From: Campylobacteraceae bacterium
GTDB taxonomy: Bacteria > Campylobacterota > Campylobacteria > Campylobacterales > Campylobacteraceae
Direction: 5' to 3'
Assembly (NCBI GenBank): GCA_031284315.1
Contig: JAITAB010000063.1
Location: 1-64,000, forward strand
DNA length: 64,000 nt
Shown here: positions 38,637 through 49,981 of the stretch, in pieces
Position numbering within the stretch: the stretch's first letter is position 1
How the letters are laid out: every line of letters starts with the position of its first letter
Program-made: the position numbers and the translations under genes
Notes under the pieces: model-generated
The model's database searches: none
What the model saw: only the letters and a program-made list of their open reading frames with translations
Told to the model about the DNA's origin: nothing

Positions 38637-39731
38637 TCACTCACCGCCGAATAGCATTTTCAGCGCATTTGGTTCAATAGCCTTATCTCCATCTTTTTTC
38701 TCTTCCGCAAGTTCTATCTCATATCCTGTCAGCATGGACGCCAAACGAATGTTGATGCCGTTTTTGCCGATAGCTTTTGATTTTTGTTCGCTGTTTAGCG
38801 TAACTACGGCTTTGGAATTTTCTATTCTCACGCTTGATATAACGGCTGGGCTTAATGCGCGCGCGATGAAAATTTCAGGCACGGTAGAGTATTCTAAGCA
38901 GTCTATATTTTCATTATGAAGCTCTTTGCTTACCGCATTTATGCGCACGCCTTTTGTGCCTACGGTAGCTCCGACAGCGTCAATGTTTGGGTGAATGGAA
39001 GCGACCGCGAGTTTTGCTCTGTCGCCGGGAATCCTTGCGGATTTTTGGATAACTACCGCGCCGTCTTTTATCTCCGGCACCTCAAGCTCCAAAAGCGCTT
39101 CCAAAAATTTCGGACTTGTGCGCGAAAGTTCAACGGTTATCCTTTTGGATTTGTCTATAAATACTTTTTTGATTACGCTTTTTATGACATTGCCGACTTT
39201 AAATTTTTCGCCTTTGATGCGGTTTTTGCGCGGCAAAATACATCTTATTTCGTCTATGTCTATATATGTGTTTTCCTCTTTGTCCACGCTCGTAACTATG
39301 CCATGTACGCATTTGCCCACACGGTTTTTATATTTTTCAAATATCTGTTGTTCCAAAAGCCTTTGGATATGGTATTCAAGTTCTCTTTGCAAAGTCGCGG
39401 CGGCAGTTCGTCCCAAATTGTCAAGCGGCAGTTCGTATCTTAACTCGTCTCCTATTTCCACAAGCGGGTCAATTTTTTTAGCCTCTTTTACGGATATATA
39501 ACTCTCTTCATTTTCCGACAATCTCTCGTCATCATTCGGTACGACAAGCACTTTTTGAAAAAGCTGTAAAATTTTCCTCTTTTCGTCTATCTGCGTTTCG
39601 TACTCATACGTTTCGCCATAAACTCTTTTGGCCGTTTTGTTTAACGACAATTTTACAGTCTCTTTGACATCGTTAAGAGCAAGCCCTTTTTCGTTTGCGA
39701 TTGACTCTATGATGTCCATAATTTTTTCCAT
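38637..39731 (-). CDS. nusA: Transcription termination/antitermination protein NusA
   Basis: SRTSPKFLEALLELEVPEI, AKLAVASIHPNIDAVGATVGTKGVRI, KSKAIGKNGINIRLA KH motifs. Confidence 0.95.
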   Translation of the reverse strand: MEKIMDIIESIANEKGLALNDVKETVKLSLNKTAKRVYGETYEYETQIDEKRKILQLFQKVLVVPNDDERLSENEESYISVKEAKKIDPLVEIGDELRYELPLDNLGRTAAATLQRELEYHIQRLLEQQIFEKYKNRVGKCVHGIVTSVDKEENTYIDIDEIRCILPRKNRIKGEKFKVGNVIKSVIKKVFIDKSKRITVELSRTSPKFLEALLELEVPEIKDGAVVIQKSARIPGDRAKLAVASIHPNIDAVGATVGTKGVRINAVSKELHNENIDCLEYSTVPEIFIARALSPAVISSVRIENSKAVVTLNSEQKSKAIGKNGINIRLASMLTGYEIELAEEKKDGDKAIEPNALKMLFGGE

Positions 39732-39890
39732 GTTAGTTACCCTGCCTTAGTTCGTTTTTTTGCAATGAAAAAATGGATTTTATAATTGCGAAGAGCGTAT
39801 ATTGTACCAAAATGAGCTTTTAATTTACTTTAAAGGCTCTTTTATGCAAATGTGGATATACTTGTACCTTTTTATAATCAGGGGATAACG

Positions 39891-40133
39891 ATGGAACTAA
39901 AATTGGTAAGAACAGGTTTAAACGAAAAACCCAAAACTATAGAATTGGGAAAAATTGAAGAGGCTATTGCAAAAGAGGGCGGACAGATATTTTACTTTGA
40001 CAAGGATAATTCTCACAAGAGTTTGGTAAAACTTGTGGAATACTTTGAAGCAAAAGACTTCAGCGTCTATCTGCGCCAAGTCAAATACGGACTTAACGAA
40101 CAAGACTACATGTACGAGGTGCATATACTTTAA
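39891..40133 (+). CDS. HP0268-family protein
   Basis: MELKLVRTGLN...QIFYFDKDNSHKSLVKLVEYFEAKDFSVYLRQVKYGLNEQDYMYEVHIL; directly before miaB as in Helicobacter. Confidence 0.8.
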   Translation: MELKLVRTGLNEKPKTIELGKIEEAIAKEGGQIFYFDKDNSHKSLVKLVEYFEAKDFSVYLRQVKYGLNEQDYMYEVHIL

Positions 40134-40142
40134 GCGGTTTAA

Positions 40143-41438
40143 ATGGCAAAAAAACTTTTTATAGAAACGCTCGGATGCGCCATGAATGTAAGAGATTCGG
40201 AGCACATGATAGCCGAATTAAACCGCGAAGAGCCGTATCTTTTGACAAAAGACGCCAAAGAAGCAGATCTTATACTTATCAACACTTGCAGCGTTAGAGA
40301 AAAGCCTGTAAATAAACTTTTTTCCGAAATCGGGCAATTTCTCAAACACAAAAAACCTGACGCGAAAATCGGTATCTGCGGCTGTACGGCGAGCCATTTG
40401 GGAGAAGAGATATTTAAAAGAGCGCCGGAGGTAAATTTCGTTTTGGGCGCGAGAAATGTTTCAAAAATACGCGAAGCCGTCTTAAAAGAGAAATTTTTAG
40501 ATATCAATATCAATTATGACGAGAGCGCGTACGCATTCGGCGAATTTCGTCAAAATCCATACAAAGCTTACATAAATATCTCCATAGGCTGCGATAAAAA
40601 ATGCGCATTTTGCATTGTTCCGCACACAAGAGGCGAGGAGATTTCGGTACCGCATGAGTTGATTTTAAACGAAGCGGCGCGCGCGGCGGCAAGCGGCGCA
40701 AAAGAGATTTTCCTGCTTGGGCAGAATGTGAATAACTACGGCTTAAGCGGCGGTAAAAAAGGCGGGGTTAATTTTTCACAGCTTTTAACGCGCATAAGCG
40801 AAATTGACGGCGTGGAGAGGATCCGCTTTACTTCGCCTCACCCTTTGCACATGGACGATGAATTTTTGGATGTATTTGCTTCCAATCCCAAAATTTGCAA
40901 ATCCATGCACATGCCGCTTCAAAGCGGTTCAACCGCCGTACTCAAAGCCATGAAGCGCGGATATACAAAAGAGTGGTTTTTAAAATGCGCAAAAAAACTT
41001 CGCGCCATGTGTCCGCAGGCTTCCATAAGCGCTGATATTATAGTGGCGTTTCCAAATGAGAGCGAGATGGATTTCATGGATACAATGGAGGTCATGGAAG
41101 AGATAAGGTTTGAGCAGATATTTTCATTCAAATACTCCCCGCGTCCGCTTACCGCCGCTGCGCAAATGACAAACAGGATAGATGATAAAACCGCCTCGGC
41201 GCGGCTAAAAATGCTGCAAGAACGGCATGCTGCTATACTTGACGAGATGACGCCAAGCTACATGGGTAAAGTCTTTGAGGTATATTTTGAAGAGTTGAGA
41301 GAAAACGGCTTTGCGGCGGGAAGAACTTCCCAAAACAACACAGTCTGCGTCAAAGGCAGCGAAGAGCTTCTGGGAAAGATAAAAAGCGTAAAAATAACGC
41401 AGCCTCAAAGATTAATATTATACGGAGAAGTCGTATGA
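40143..41438 (+). CDS. miaB: tRNA-2-methylthio-N6-dimethylallyladenosine synthase
   Basis: [32 protein letters not shown]-terminal TRAM. Confidence 0.95.
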   Translation: MAKKLFIETLGCAMNVRDSEHMIAELNREEPYLLTKDAKEADLILINTCSVREKPVNKLFSEIGQFLKHKKPDAKIGICGCTASHLGEEIFKRAPEVNFVLGARNVSKIREAVLKEKFLDININYDESAYAFGEFRQNPYKAYINISIGCDKKCAFCIVPHTRGEEISVPHELILNEAARAAASGAKEIFLLGQNVNNYGLSGGKKGGVNFSQLLTRISEIDGVERIRFTSPHPLHMDDEFLDVFASNPKICKSMHMPLQSGSTAVLKAMKRGYTKEWFLKCAKKLRAMCPQASISADIIVAFPNESEMDFMDTMEVMEEIRFEQIFSFKYSPRPLTAAAQMTNRIDDKTASARLKMLQERHAAILDEMTPSYMGKVFEVYFEELRENGFAAGRTSQNNTVCVKGSEELLGKIKSVKITQPQRLILYGEVV

Positions 41439-42058
41439 AAAAATTTTTCAAAAAGACAGCGCATAAAATATCGCCGTTTTTTATAAATCTTATGCAGCAA
41501 TTTTTATATATGACATGTAAGAAAATTTATGAATTGCCAAGCGATGAAATTCCCGCTCCAGCCGTTTGGGTCTGCTGGCATGGACAGCTTTTGATGTGCC
41601 CGTATCTTTACCGCAAAATGCGTCCGCTTCCGATGAACGGCAGCGCGATAGTGAGCGAACATACTCATGGCGATATTGCGATAAGGGCGTCAAAGAAATT
41701 TAAATTTAATTATATCCGCGGCAGCAGCCGAAAAGGAGCCGTAAAAGCGCTCGTCCAAGCTATAAATGTGCTTAAAAAAGGCGATGATGTCGGTATAACT
41801 CCCGATGGTCCCGTGGGTCCCGTTTACTCCATATCGGACGGAGTAAGCGTACTTGCCTTTAAATGCGGCGTTCCCGTGGTCGCTTTCGGATATGCTTTAA
41901 ACTCGTTTTGGCAGCTTAAAAGCTGGGATAGAGCAAGAGTGCCGAAGCCTTTTTCTACGATAATTTACAGAGTAAGCAAACCCCTATATTTAGACGGTTT
42001 AAGCAAAGAAGAAGCAAACGAAAAAGTAAAAAACGCACTCATGAAGTGCATGAGTTAA
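41435..42058 (+). CDS. DUF374-type lysophospholipid acyltransferase-like protein
   Basis: [45 protein letters not shown]. Confidence 0.8.
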   Translation: MKKFFKKTAHKISPFFINLMQQFLYMTCKKIYELPSDEIPAPAVWVCWHGQLLMCPYLYRKMRPLPMNGSAIVSEHTHGDIAIRASKKFKFNYIRGSSRKGAVKALVQAINVLKKGDDVGITPDGPVGPVYSISDGVSVLAFKCGVPVVAFGYALNSFWQLKSWDRARVPKPFSTIIYRVSKPLYLDGLSKEEANEKVKNALMKCMS

Positions 42059-42068
42059 AATTACCCGC

Positions 42069-42716
42069 TTAAAAACGCAAAATCACGCCAGCCAGCGCCG
42101 CGCTGTGAAATTCGTACCACTGCGCTTCATGCGCTTTTCGTACGATGGAGCTTCCCATTTCTCTATACTTGACCTTATAATTATCCCAGCGCGGCATATA
42201 AGCGGCGGATAACGCAAGGCGTTTTGATATGTCAAATTCAATCCCAAATTTCAACGCGATACTTTTAAACTCCGTATTGTCATCAAAATATATCATTGTC
42301 GGCGCGCCTGCGTTTACCGCCGCAAGCGTAACATTATGCACTTCAAATACATCGTCGCCAAGCCCGATTTTTTCATCAAATCCCAAAACAAGCGATATGG
42401 GAATATGTTGAGAAGGTTTGTATTTGCCCTCCAAACCCCAGCCTACGCCGTATTGATTTGCATTTCCAAACCATAAAGAGCCGTAACCTCTAAAGCCGCT
42501 TCTATCGTTTTGCACATAAAGTCCCACATCAAATTCGTTGATATTTTTGCGCTTTCCTGTGAGTTTTTCCGCGCTTTGCGCGCCTAACATTTTGTCATTT
42601 TTGTCATTAAAAACGGAAGCGGTTTGTATGTAAAAACCTGAAATAGTATCGCTGTATAATTCATCGCCAAATGCGTAAACAACGGATACAATCAATAAAA
42701 AGACAGCTTTTTTCAT
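42069..42716 (-). CDS. Putative outer-membrane beta-barrel protein
   Basis: Signal peptide [17 protein letters not shown]; alternating aromatic strands; terminal ...GVILRF. Confidence 0.55.
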   Translation of the reverse strand: MKKAVFLLIVSVVYAFGDELYSDTISGFYIQTASVFNDKNDKMLGAQSAEKLTGKRKNINEFDVGLYVQNDRSGFRGYGSLWFGNANQYGVGWGLEGKYKPSQHIPISLVLGFDEKIGLGDDVFEVHNVTLAAVNAGAPTMIYFDDNTEFKSIALKFGIEFDISKRLALSAAYMPRWDNYKVKYREMGSSIVRKAHEAQWYEFHSAALAGVILRF

Positions 42717-43705
42717 TTTTCGCCTTTTATGAAAATTTGCGGGTTTATGTTTTCGCTGTACATGTAAGCTCTCGCATGCAGGGGGATTTTGGCTTTGCGG
42801 CAAAGCTCTTTAAACTCTTTGCTCATGGCGGCGTTTTGCAGATAGGGCGCGATAAAGACAAATTTATCATTTTTGCCGACAGCGATTTTACCGCTTACAA
42901 CACAACTATTTTGCACAGCTATCTCGTCTTGCTGAGGTTTACTTAAAACGATTTTAAAAAATTTTGCGATTTTTACGATGAGTCTCAGTTCGTTTTCGCT
43001 TCTTTCAAAAACATAAAGAGAATTTATCTTTTGATACTCATGCGGCAGAAGTCTTTTTTTGTCTTCTTCCAAAGCTTTAAAAGTGCGCAAAATTCCCTCT
43101 TTATACTCTTTTAAAAGGGGTTCGCCAAAATATTTGCGAAAGCGGTTGCGCTCAAATTTTTCGTCAAAATTACTCTCGTCTATGAAGTATTCATATCCGT
43201 TTTTTGTCAAAAATTCTAATAATTCCTCTTTTGTATGCCAAATCAGCGGGCGAATTACCGTAAAATCTTCCCTTTGCTCTACCTGTGAAAAGCCGCAAAG
43301 CTCCGCCGCGCCAGCGCCGCGCACAAGCCGCATGAAAAACCACTCCAATTTATCTCCCAAATGGTGCGCGCTTAAAAGCGTATCGTAACCTTCGTTTTTG
43401 ATAATCTCATAAAAAAACTCATATCTTGCCGCTCTGGCGTTCGCTTCAAAATTCGCGCTTTTTAATTTCACGCTTTTGATAAAAGCTTTTTTGCCATGTT
43501 CATGCGCCAAACGCCGCGCGAACTCCTCTTCGGCTTTTGAAGCGTCTCTTGTGTTGTAATTTACCGCCGCGATATCAAAAGGTATGTTTTTTTGCGCCAA
43601 CATGTAAAAAAGCGCGGACGAATCCACTCCGCCCGAAAAGGCAAGGAGATTTTTCGTCTGCTTGAGGCTCTCCCAAATGTCAGATGAGTTTTGTAACTGA
43701 TGCAA
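42713..43705 (-). CDS. tilS: tRNA(Ile)-lysidine synthase
   Basis: [38 protein letters not shown]. Confidence 0.92.
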   Translation of the reverse strand: MHQLQNSSDIWESLKQTKNLLAFSGGVDSSALFYMLAQKNIPFDIAAVNYNTRDASKAEEEFARRLAHEHGKKAFIKSVKLKSANFEANARAARYEFFYEIIKNEGYDTLLSAHHLGDKLEWFFMRLVRGAGAAELCGFSQVEQREDFTVIRPLIWHTKEELLEFLTKNGYEYFIDESNFDEKFERNRFRKYFGEPLLKEYKEGILRTFKALEEDKKRLLPHEYQKINSLYVFERSENELRLIVKIAKFFKIVLSKPQQDEIAVQNSCVVSGKIAVGKNDKFVFIAPYLQNAAMSKEFKELCRKAKIPLHARAYMYSENINPQIFIKGEK

Positions 43706-45005
43706 TTAATTTATCCCCCGCAAGCTCGGTTATCAAAGCTTCCACAATGTCGCCTGTTTTTAAGTTTGAAACTTCGCTTTCGTTTATCAAAATTTCGCCG
43801 TCAATTTCGCTGATGCACTCTATTTTTCGCGCTCCAAGCAAAAGCTCGTGTTCGCCGCTTTGTCCTTCTATGACTAAAATGCTCTTTTTGCCTACATGCG
43901 CTTTTAGTCTATTCGTCATGCCGTTATTCACGGCTTTTTCAAGTTTTTTGACTCTGTCGTTCAGCGTCTTTTTGGTTATTTTGCCGTCCATGTCAAAAGC
44001 CGCCGTGCCTTCCTCATCGGAATATGCGAAAATATTTACTCTGTCAAATTCAAACTCTTTCGCAAAATCAAGAAGTATTTGAAACTCTTCATCGCTCTCT
44101 TTTGGGTGTCCTGCGATAAAACTTGTGCGCACAAATGAATTTTGAGAGCTTCTCATGAGGTTTAACTGCTCTTTTATGCGTTTTGAGATAGTTCCTCTTT
44201 TCATTCTTTTTAACATATTATCGTCAATATGCTGTACGGGCATATCAAAATAGTTATGAAAAATATCCGAAGATATGATGCGCAAAATCAGAGCGTTTGA
44301 AGTTGTCGTAGGATATAGATATAAAATCCGCGCACTTTTTACGCCTTCTATTTTTTCAACCGCATTAATCAGCAAAATAAGCCCGTCGTCTATCTTTTTA
44401 TCCCTCAAATATGAACTGCTGTCCTGCGATATAAAGCTAAAATCCCAAATACCCTGTTTTGCAAGATTTTGCACCTCTTTTACTATGCTTGCTATTTCGC
44501 GCGATTTCAGCCTGCCTTTGAAACTGGGAATAGCGCAGAAACTGCATTGTTGATTACAGCCTTCGGAGAGTTTGATATATGCATGCGTATTTGAGCCGGT
44601 GATAACTCGCTCTTCGCTCTCTATCAGATAAGTCTCTTTTGAAAAGCGGCTTTTGCGCTCTTCCACGATAGCGTCTATATGGTCGTAATCCCCAACGCCG
44701 GTAAATATATCAACTTCGGGCAGCTCTTTTGTCAACTGCTCTTTATACCGCTCGCTCAAACAGCCGCTTACGACCAAAAGCGAATCTTTTTTTCTCTGTT
44801 CATGTAAAGAAAATATCGTCCGCAAGCTCTCCTCTTTTGCCGCGCCTATAAATCCGCATGTATTTACTATCAGCACATCGGCTTCGTCTGCGGCATTTGT
44901 CAGCGCGTAAGATTTGAGTCGTCCTAACATAACTTCGCTGTCTATCAGATTTTTATTGCAGCCAAGCGAGACAAGATGAAGTTTTTTGCGCATTTTTATA
45001 TCCAT
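43680..45005 (-). CDS. rimO: Ribosomal protein uS12 methylthiotransferase
   Basis: [37 protein letters not shown]. Confidence 0.95.
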   Translation of the reverse strand: MDIKMRKKLHLVSLGCNKNLIDSEVMLGRLKSYALTNAADEADVLIVNTCGFIGAAKEESLRTIFSLHEQRKKDSLLVVSGCLSERYKEQLTKELPEVDIFTGVGDYDHIDAIVEERKSRFSKETYLIESEERVITGSNTHAYIKLSEGCNQQCSFCAIPSFKGRLKSREIASIVKEVQNLAKQGIWDFSFISQDSSSYLRDKKIDDGLILLINAVEKIEGVKSARILYLYPTTTSNALILRIISSDIFHNYFDMPVQHIDDNMLKRMKRGTISKRIKEQLNLMRSSQNSFVRTSFIAGHPKESDEEFQILLDFAKEFEFDRVNIFAYSDEEGTAAFDMDGKITKKTLNDRVKKLEKAVNNGMTNRLKAHVGKKSILVIEGQSGEHELLLGARKIECISEIDGEILINESEVSNLKTGDIVEALITELAGDKLIASVTKLI

Positions 45006-45817
45006 AAGTTGTCTATAAGTCTTGTATTTCCGACAAATGCGGCTATAAGCAAAATAGTTTCCTTGACGGTTATTTTCTCTTTTGCTTCAAAATCGCGCGA
45101 AAGAGCCTTCGCGTAATCCACCCTTAAATCCTTCAAAGAATCCAGCATGATAAGTTCTATATTTTTCGCGTCTCTTTCGCCTTTCATGATAGCTTGAGAA
45201 GCGTTTTTCAGCGCGATGCTAAGAGACAAAGCCTGCTCCCTCTCTTTTTTACCCAAAAAGACATTCCGCGAAGAGAGCGCCAAACCGTCGCTTTCGCGCA
45301 CTATATCGCAAGGAACGATATTGACATTTAAAAAGAGAGTTTTTACCATATTTTGCACAAGATAGAGCTGCTGCGCGTCTTTTTTGCCAAAATAGGCGTT
45401 TGTCGGGCGGGCGAGATTGAAAAGCTTCAAAACGACTCTCAAAACTCCATCAAAATGTCCGGGTCGGCTGCCGCCTTCCAAAATATACGCCAGATTTACG
45501 GGAGCCAAAATCTCAGGTTCTGTTTTTGCGTACATCTCCTCTTTTGTCGGCATAAAAAGTATATCTACGCCGGATAGCGTGCAGATTTTCAAGTCTGCTT
45601 CCTCGCGGCGCGGATATTTTTCATAATCCTCATTTGGCAAAAACTGTGTCGGATTCACAAATATAGAGACGATAACCGCGTCATTTTGTATCCTTGCCTG
45701 ACGAATCAAAGAGAGGTGTCCATTGTGCATGGCGCCCATCGTAGGCACAAAACCAACGCTTCCTTTCAGCTCTTCTCTGAGTGTTTTTAACTCTTTTACT
45801 GTTGATACTATTTTCAT
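44996..45817 (-). CDS. panC: Pantothenate synthetase
   Basis: [39 protein letters not shown]. Confidence 0.95.
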   Translation of the reverse strand: MKIVSTVKELKTLREELKGSVGFVPTMGAMHNGHLSLIRQARIQNDAVIVSIFVNPTQFLPNEDYEKYPRREEADLKICTLSGVDILFMPTKEEMYAKTEPEILAPVNLAYILEGGSRPGHFDGVLRVVLKLFNLARPTNAYFGKKDAQQLYLVQNMVKTLFLNVNIVPCDIVRESDGLALSSRNVFLGKKEREQALSLSIALKNASQAIMKGERDAKNIELIMLDSLKDLRVDYAKALSRDFEAKEKITVKETILLIAAFVGNTRLIDNLWI

Positions 45818-45882
45818 TTTAGCTGCTTTTCTGTAAAATCTTTTTTTAAAAAGTTGATTATATCAAAATTTACGGAGTTAGC

Positions 45883-46977
45883 TTGGATAGTTACGAATAT
45901 ACGGAGTTATTAAAAAAACTTTCGGTGAAAATAGACAATATCGCGAAAATAGTAAAAACGGACGAACTTTTAAAAAGATTGGAAGAGATAAACAAAATAG
46001 AGCAAAGTCCGAGTTTTTGGGAAGACGCCAAAAATGCGGGAACGCTTGCGAAGGAAAAAACCAAACTTACAAACATGTATAAAAAGTACGAAGACGCCAA
46101 AAATGCCGCAAATGACGCAAAAGCTTTGTGGGACATGGCAAATGACGAACAAGATGAAAGTACCTTAAACGCTCTCATGGAAGATGCTTTCAGCCTTGAA
46201 AACATAATAACGACTCTTGAAGTATCCATGATGCTTGGCGGCGAACATGACGGCGCAAACGCGATAGTAAGCATACACCCGGGCGCGGGCGGGACGGAGT
46301 CGCAGGATTGGGCGAGTATGCTTTACCGCATGTATCTTAGATGGAGCGAGCGCATGGGATATAAAGTGGAAATATTTGATTATCAAGAGGGCGAGGAAGC
46401 GGGGATTAAAGATGTGAGTTTTCTGGTAAAAGGCGAAAATGCGTACGGTTATCTGAAAGCCGAAAACGGCATTCACAGGCTTGTAAGGATAAGCCCGTTT
46501 GACGCGAACGCCAAAAGGCATACATCGTTTAGTTCTGTCATGGTAAGCCCTGAAATTGACGACGATATAGATATACAGATAGAAGAAAAAGATATAAGGA
46601 TAGATACGTACAGAGCAAGCGGCGCGGGCGGACAGCATATCAATAAAACGGAAAGCGCCATCAGAATCACGCATATTCCCACAAATATCGTAGTGCAGTG
46701 CCAAAACGACAGAAGTCAGCACAAAAACAAAGCGAGCGCGATGAAAATGTTAAAATCCAGACTTTACGAGTTGGAGCTTGAAAAACAGCAGGCGGTAAAA
46801 GACGGGATTCCAAAGAGCGAAATCGGATGGGGGCATCAGATAAGAAGTTATGTATTAGCGCCGTATCAGCAGGTAAAAGACGCCAGAAGCGGCATAGCCT
46901 ATTCGCAGGTGGAGGCTATACTGGACGGCGATATAACGAAAATCATTGAGGGCGTTTTAATTTCAACGCAAAGTTAA
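45883..46977 (+). CDS. prfB: Peptide chain release factor 2
   Basis: [35 protein letters not shown] (GGQ); single uninterrupted frame from a TTG start. Confidence 0.95.
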   Translation: MDSYEYTELLKKLSVKIDNIAKIVKTDELLKRLEEINKIEQSPSFWEDAKNAGTLAKEKTKLTNMYKKYEDAKNAANDAKALWDMANDEQDESTLNALMEDAFSLENIITTLEVSMMLGGEHDGANAIVSIHPGAGGTESQDWASMLYRMYLRWSERMGYKVEIFDYQEGEEAGIKDVSFLVKGENAYGYLKAENGIHRLVRISPFDANAKRHTSFSSVMVSPEIDDDIDIQIEEKDIRIDTYRASGAGGQHINKTESAIRITHIPTNIVVQCQNDRSQHKNKASAMKMLKSRLYELELEKQQAVKDGIPKSEIGWGHQIRSYVLAPYQQVKDARSGIAYSQVEAILDGDITKIIEGVLISTQS

Positions 46978-46995
46978 TATAAAAAGGGGCAAGTC

Positions 46996-47325
46996 ATGAC
47001 AAAAGAGGCATTTTTAACGCAGCTCGGATACAGCGTAACGGATTCGCTTTTGACGCAGCTCGAAAGAGTGAAAAATAAAACCGTAAGTTTTGATTTGATA
47101 TCGCGCCATATCATATCGTTGAATGACAATTTAAAGCATTACGATTCGTTTGTTGCACTTTCAAACTCTCACGACTTTTTGAAGATAAAAAACCAATCAA
47201 GCGGCGAATTGCTGGCGCAGGTTAACGAACTCATAAACGCTTGGGCGAAAAAATATAAAATAGCGCTTGAAAAAGTGTCGGGCAAAGAGACATTTTACAT
47301 CAGAGGATATGCAAAAACGGAGTAA
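46996..47325 (+). CDS. Hypothetical protein downstream of prfB
   Basis: Complete ORF with upstream aaaaaggggcaag; predicted helical, acidic/basic mix. Confidence 0.6.
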   Translation: MTKEAFLTQLGYSVTDSLLTQLERVKNKTVSFDLISRHIISLNDNLKHYDSFVALSNSHDFLKIKNQSSGELLAQVNELINAWAKKYKIALEKVSGKETFYIRGYAKTE

Positions 47326-47362
47326 TCCGAATTTTTATTTAAACTGTCGGCAGGTTAAAAAG

Positions 47363-47660
47363 ACAGCGCTACAACGCTTGTGTCGGTTCATGGCAACAAT
47401 GCTAACCCCGAATGCTACGGGACCCTTGATATTTCAATACAACTTTTGTGTCGGTTCATGTAATAGGCGGAGTCCCTAAGGGTAAGAATTATTTTTAATT
47501 TCAATACAACTTTTGTGTCGGTTCATGTCTTGTAACTCGCTTTTTGTATAAGTACTTACATCTATTTCAATACAACTTTTGTGTCGGTTCATGTTTTAAC
47601 CAAAGATATTGAGTTGAAATACACTCCATCATTTCAATACAACTTTTGTATAGATTTAAT
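47363..47660 (-). CRISPR. Five-repeat mini CRISPR array (terminal repeats degenerate), four spacers
   Basis: Three identical 30-nt repeats ATTTCAATACAACTTTTGTGTCGGTTCATG at 47431-47460, 47498-47527, 47564-47593, plus degenerate copies at 47363-47392 and 47631-47660; spacers of 38, 37, 36 and 37 nt. Minus-strand orientation gives a 3' ATTGAAAT end. No cas genes in window. Confidence 0.88.
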
Positions 47661-48435
47661 GCCGCGCAACTATCTCTATTTCCAGCTCCAGTTCAATGCC
47701 GAATTGCTCAAAAACGCTTTTTTTTGCTTCATTTATGAGTGTTATTGCCTCTTCGTAAGTTCCGCCGCCGAGATTTACCAAAAAATTTGCATGTATGCCG
47801 CTAAACGCCATATTTTCAAAGCGTTTGCCCTTAAATCCCGCCGCTTCCAGCAGCCGCCCCGCAAAATCATTTGGCGGATTTTTAAAACAGCTTCCCGCGC
47901 TCGGCAGTTTTGGCTGATTGCTTCTCATGCTCTTAAACGCTTCAAACAGTTCGCGGCTAAACCCCTCTTTTTTAGCAAAAACCGCTTCAAATATCACGCC
48001 TTTTATGCCGCTTTTTCTGTAACCGAAATTTATATCGCTTTTTGCTATTTTTTCGCCGTTTACCAAAACGCTGATAAGATTATCCGATATGCAAAACTCT
48101 TTCAATCCCGCGTTCATTTTCACGATGCCGCCCATTGTTCCGGGCAGTTTTTGCAGCAGTTCAAAGCCCTTTAGATTTCGTTTTTTGGCGTAACTCAAAA
48201 CTTTTCCGCCGCTTGCCGCCGCGCCGACATGCACGCCGTCTTCGTCTTCAAAAATATAATCAAATTTTTTGGAAAGCATAGCCAAAGGCGGAGGGTTTGG
48301 CGAGATTAAAAGATTATTCGCCCCGCCGATTAGAAAAACGCCTTTTGGCAAGTTATCCGCTTCGTCTATCTCTTCAACTTCAACTTTTGGTCCTATTTTG
48401 ATGCTTGAAAATTTGGAGAAATCAATCTCTCTCAT
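47656..48435 (-). CDS. murB: UDP-N-acetylenolpyruvoylglucosamine reductase
   Basis: FLIGGANNLLISP; LPGTMGGIVKMNAG; SAGSCFKNP. Confidence 0.93.
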   Translation of the reverse strand: MREIDFSKFSSIKIGPKVEVEEIDEADNLPKGVFLIGGANNLLISPNPPPLAMLSKKFDYIFEDEDGVHVGAAASGGKVLSYAKKRNLKGFELLQKLPGTMGGIVKMNAGLKEFCISDNLISVLVNGEKIAKSDINFGYRKSGIKGVIFEAVFAKKEGFSRELFEAFKSMRSNQPKLPSAGSCFKNPPNDFAGRLLEAAGFKGKRFENMAFSGIHANFLVNLGGGTYEEAITLINEAKKSVFEQFGIELELEIEIVARH

Positions 48436-49367
48436 AAGTATCTATCTTTTTTATATTCAAGCGGTATCAAATAATCCCTGCATCGTATCTGCTCATCGTA
48501 AAAGCCCGCGTTGAAGCCTATCTCAAAAAGCCTGTCCACCGCATCTAATTGCTTTTCACTCATGCAAACGGAATTATCGTTTGCGTAAAGATTGAGATAT
48601 TTTTCAAGGGTTTTGTCGTCCACGCGTACCAAATTTCGCTCCAAAAGCATATTTGAAAGCTGTTTTTTGCATTTTGTAGCCGCTAAAACGGCTTTTGTCA
48701 AAATCTCCTCGCATTCGCATGCGCGCAGTAACGGCATGGAACGCCTTAAAGCCATGCCTCCGAGCGGCAGCGGCAAATCGCTTTTTGTAAAATCCGTCCA
48801 GATATTCCAAACTTCGCGCTCAACTTCAAGGCTTTCATGAAAATCCAAAATACTCTCATGTATGAGCACGCCCGCATCTGCTTCGCCGCTTAAAACCGCG
48901 CTTTCTATATCCAAAAAGTTTTTATAGATAATACGCGCATGGGGGTATGCGGCGCGAAACAGTAACGCGTTTGTCGTATGTGCGCCGCTAAGGGCGGCTT
49001 TGAAATTGCGCTTTAATTTCACGCCTTTTTTTTTGACTATTTTCGGTCCGTATCCTTCGCCGAAACTCACGGCGGTGCGCAAAAGCGCGTAATCATTTCG
49101 TATCAGCGGATAAAGAGCAAAACTTATCGCGCTTACATCGTAAGAGCCTTTTAGGGCTTCATCATTTAGCGTCTGTATGTCAAGCGCGTAATTTTCAAAT
49201 TTCAAACTCCCGTCCACCCAGCCGAATTTAATGGCGTAATACATAAAAATATCGTCCGCATCGGGCGAATGGGCAAGCTGCAATCTCTTCAAAAACGCTC
49301 CTGATTTATGCAAAATATGCATGTTAAAAAAAATTTGTCTATTGTAGCGCAAAGAAATTAAAAACAT
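48432..49367 (-). CDS. mqnD: MqnD-like 1,4-dihydroxy-6-naphthoate synthase (futalosine menaquinone pathway)
   Basis: LQLAHSPDADDIFMYYAI; DVSAISFALYPLI; GVLIHESILDF; LPLPLGGMALRR. True start probably downstream of 49367. Confidence 0.8.
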   Translation of the reverse strand: MFLISLRYNRQIFFNMHILHKSGAFLKRLQLAHSPDADDIFMYYAIKFGWVDGSLKFENYALDIQTLNDEALKGSYDVSAISFALYPLIRNDYALLRTAVSFGEGYGPKIVKKKGVKLKRNFKAALSGAHTTNALLFRAAYPHARIIYKNFLDIESAVLSGEADAGVLIHESILDFHESLEVEREVWNIWTDFTKSDLPLPLGGMALRRSMPLLRACECEEILTKAVLAATKCKKQLSNMLLERNLVRVDDKTLEKYLNLYANDNSVCMSEKQLDAVDRLFEIGFNAGFYDEQIRCRDYLIPLEYKKDRYL

Positions 49368-49457
49368 GATTTTAATTATTTTTTAGTGTAGCGTCAGAAA
49401 TATTTGATAATTTTACACTATAAATCAATAAACGAAATTTTATTTAAAGGATAAAAA

Positions 49458-49928
49458 ATGGCATATTGGAATTGGAAACCGTCATACGAATTGGGAATAA
49501 GCGTTATTGATAACCAGCACAAAAGACTTGTGGAGTATATTAACGAGTTAAGCGCGGCGGTTACGACAAGGGATAAAAAGCAAATCTCTTTTATACTTAC
49601 GGGTATTATAGATTATACGATTTCGCATTTCGCGTTTGAAGAGCAGTTGATAGCGGAAGCCGGCTACCCGATGGCGGGTCCTCACAAAAAGCTTCATGAA
49701 TCATTTGTGGCTGCAGTAAGCAGATACAAAAAGAGTTTTGACGAAGGATATGATATAGCAGGACAGCTCATGGCTGAGCTTCAGATTTGGCTTACATATC
49801 ATATCTCAAATGACGACATGGACTATAAAGACTGCGTAAAAAAGATGCTCGTAAACAAAGAGATACAAAAGATAGAAGATAGAGCCGAGACGAAAAAGAA
49901 GAGCTGGTTTCAGACGCTGTTTGGATAA
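49458..49928 (+). CDS. Bacteriohemerythrin
   Basis: MAYWNWKPSYELGISVIDNQHKRLVEYINEL; HFAFEEQL; HKKLHESF; paralog of 20034-20495. Confidence 0.9.
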   Translation: MAYWNWKPSYELGISVIDNQHKRLVEYINELSAAVTTRDKKQISFILTGIIDYTISHFAFEEQLIAEAGYPMAGPHKKLHESFVAAVSRYKKSFDEGYDIAGQLMAELQIWLTYHISNDDMDYKDCVKKMLVNKEIQKIEDRAETKKKSWFQTLFG

Positions 49929-49981
49929 CGATTAAAATTCCAAACAGCCAATCGGCTCAGAGTTTTGCAAACTATTTTTGA

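Noticed and set aside
38916-39501. Overlapping plus-strand ORFs of 175 and 168 aa opposite nusA
   Set aside because: Antisense shadows of nusA
46165-46722. 185-aa ORF antisense to prfB
   Set aside because: Lies wholly opposite a well-supported conserved gene, has no recognisable motif and looks like a codon-bias shadow ORF
47267-47479. 70-aa ORF reading into the CRISPR array
   Set aside because: Overlaps the 46996-47325 CDS and repeat/spacer DNA; not credible as protein
47581-48174. 197-aa plus-strand ORF starting inside the CRISPR array
   Set aside because: Starts in repeat sequence and runs antisense through murB
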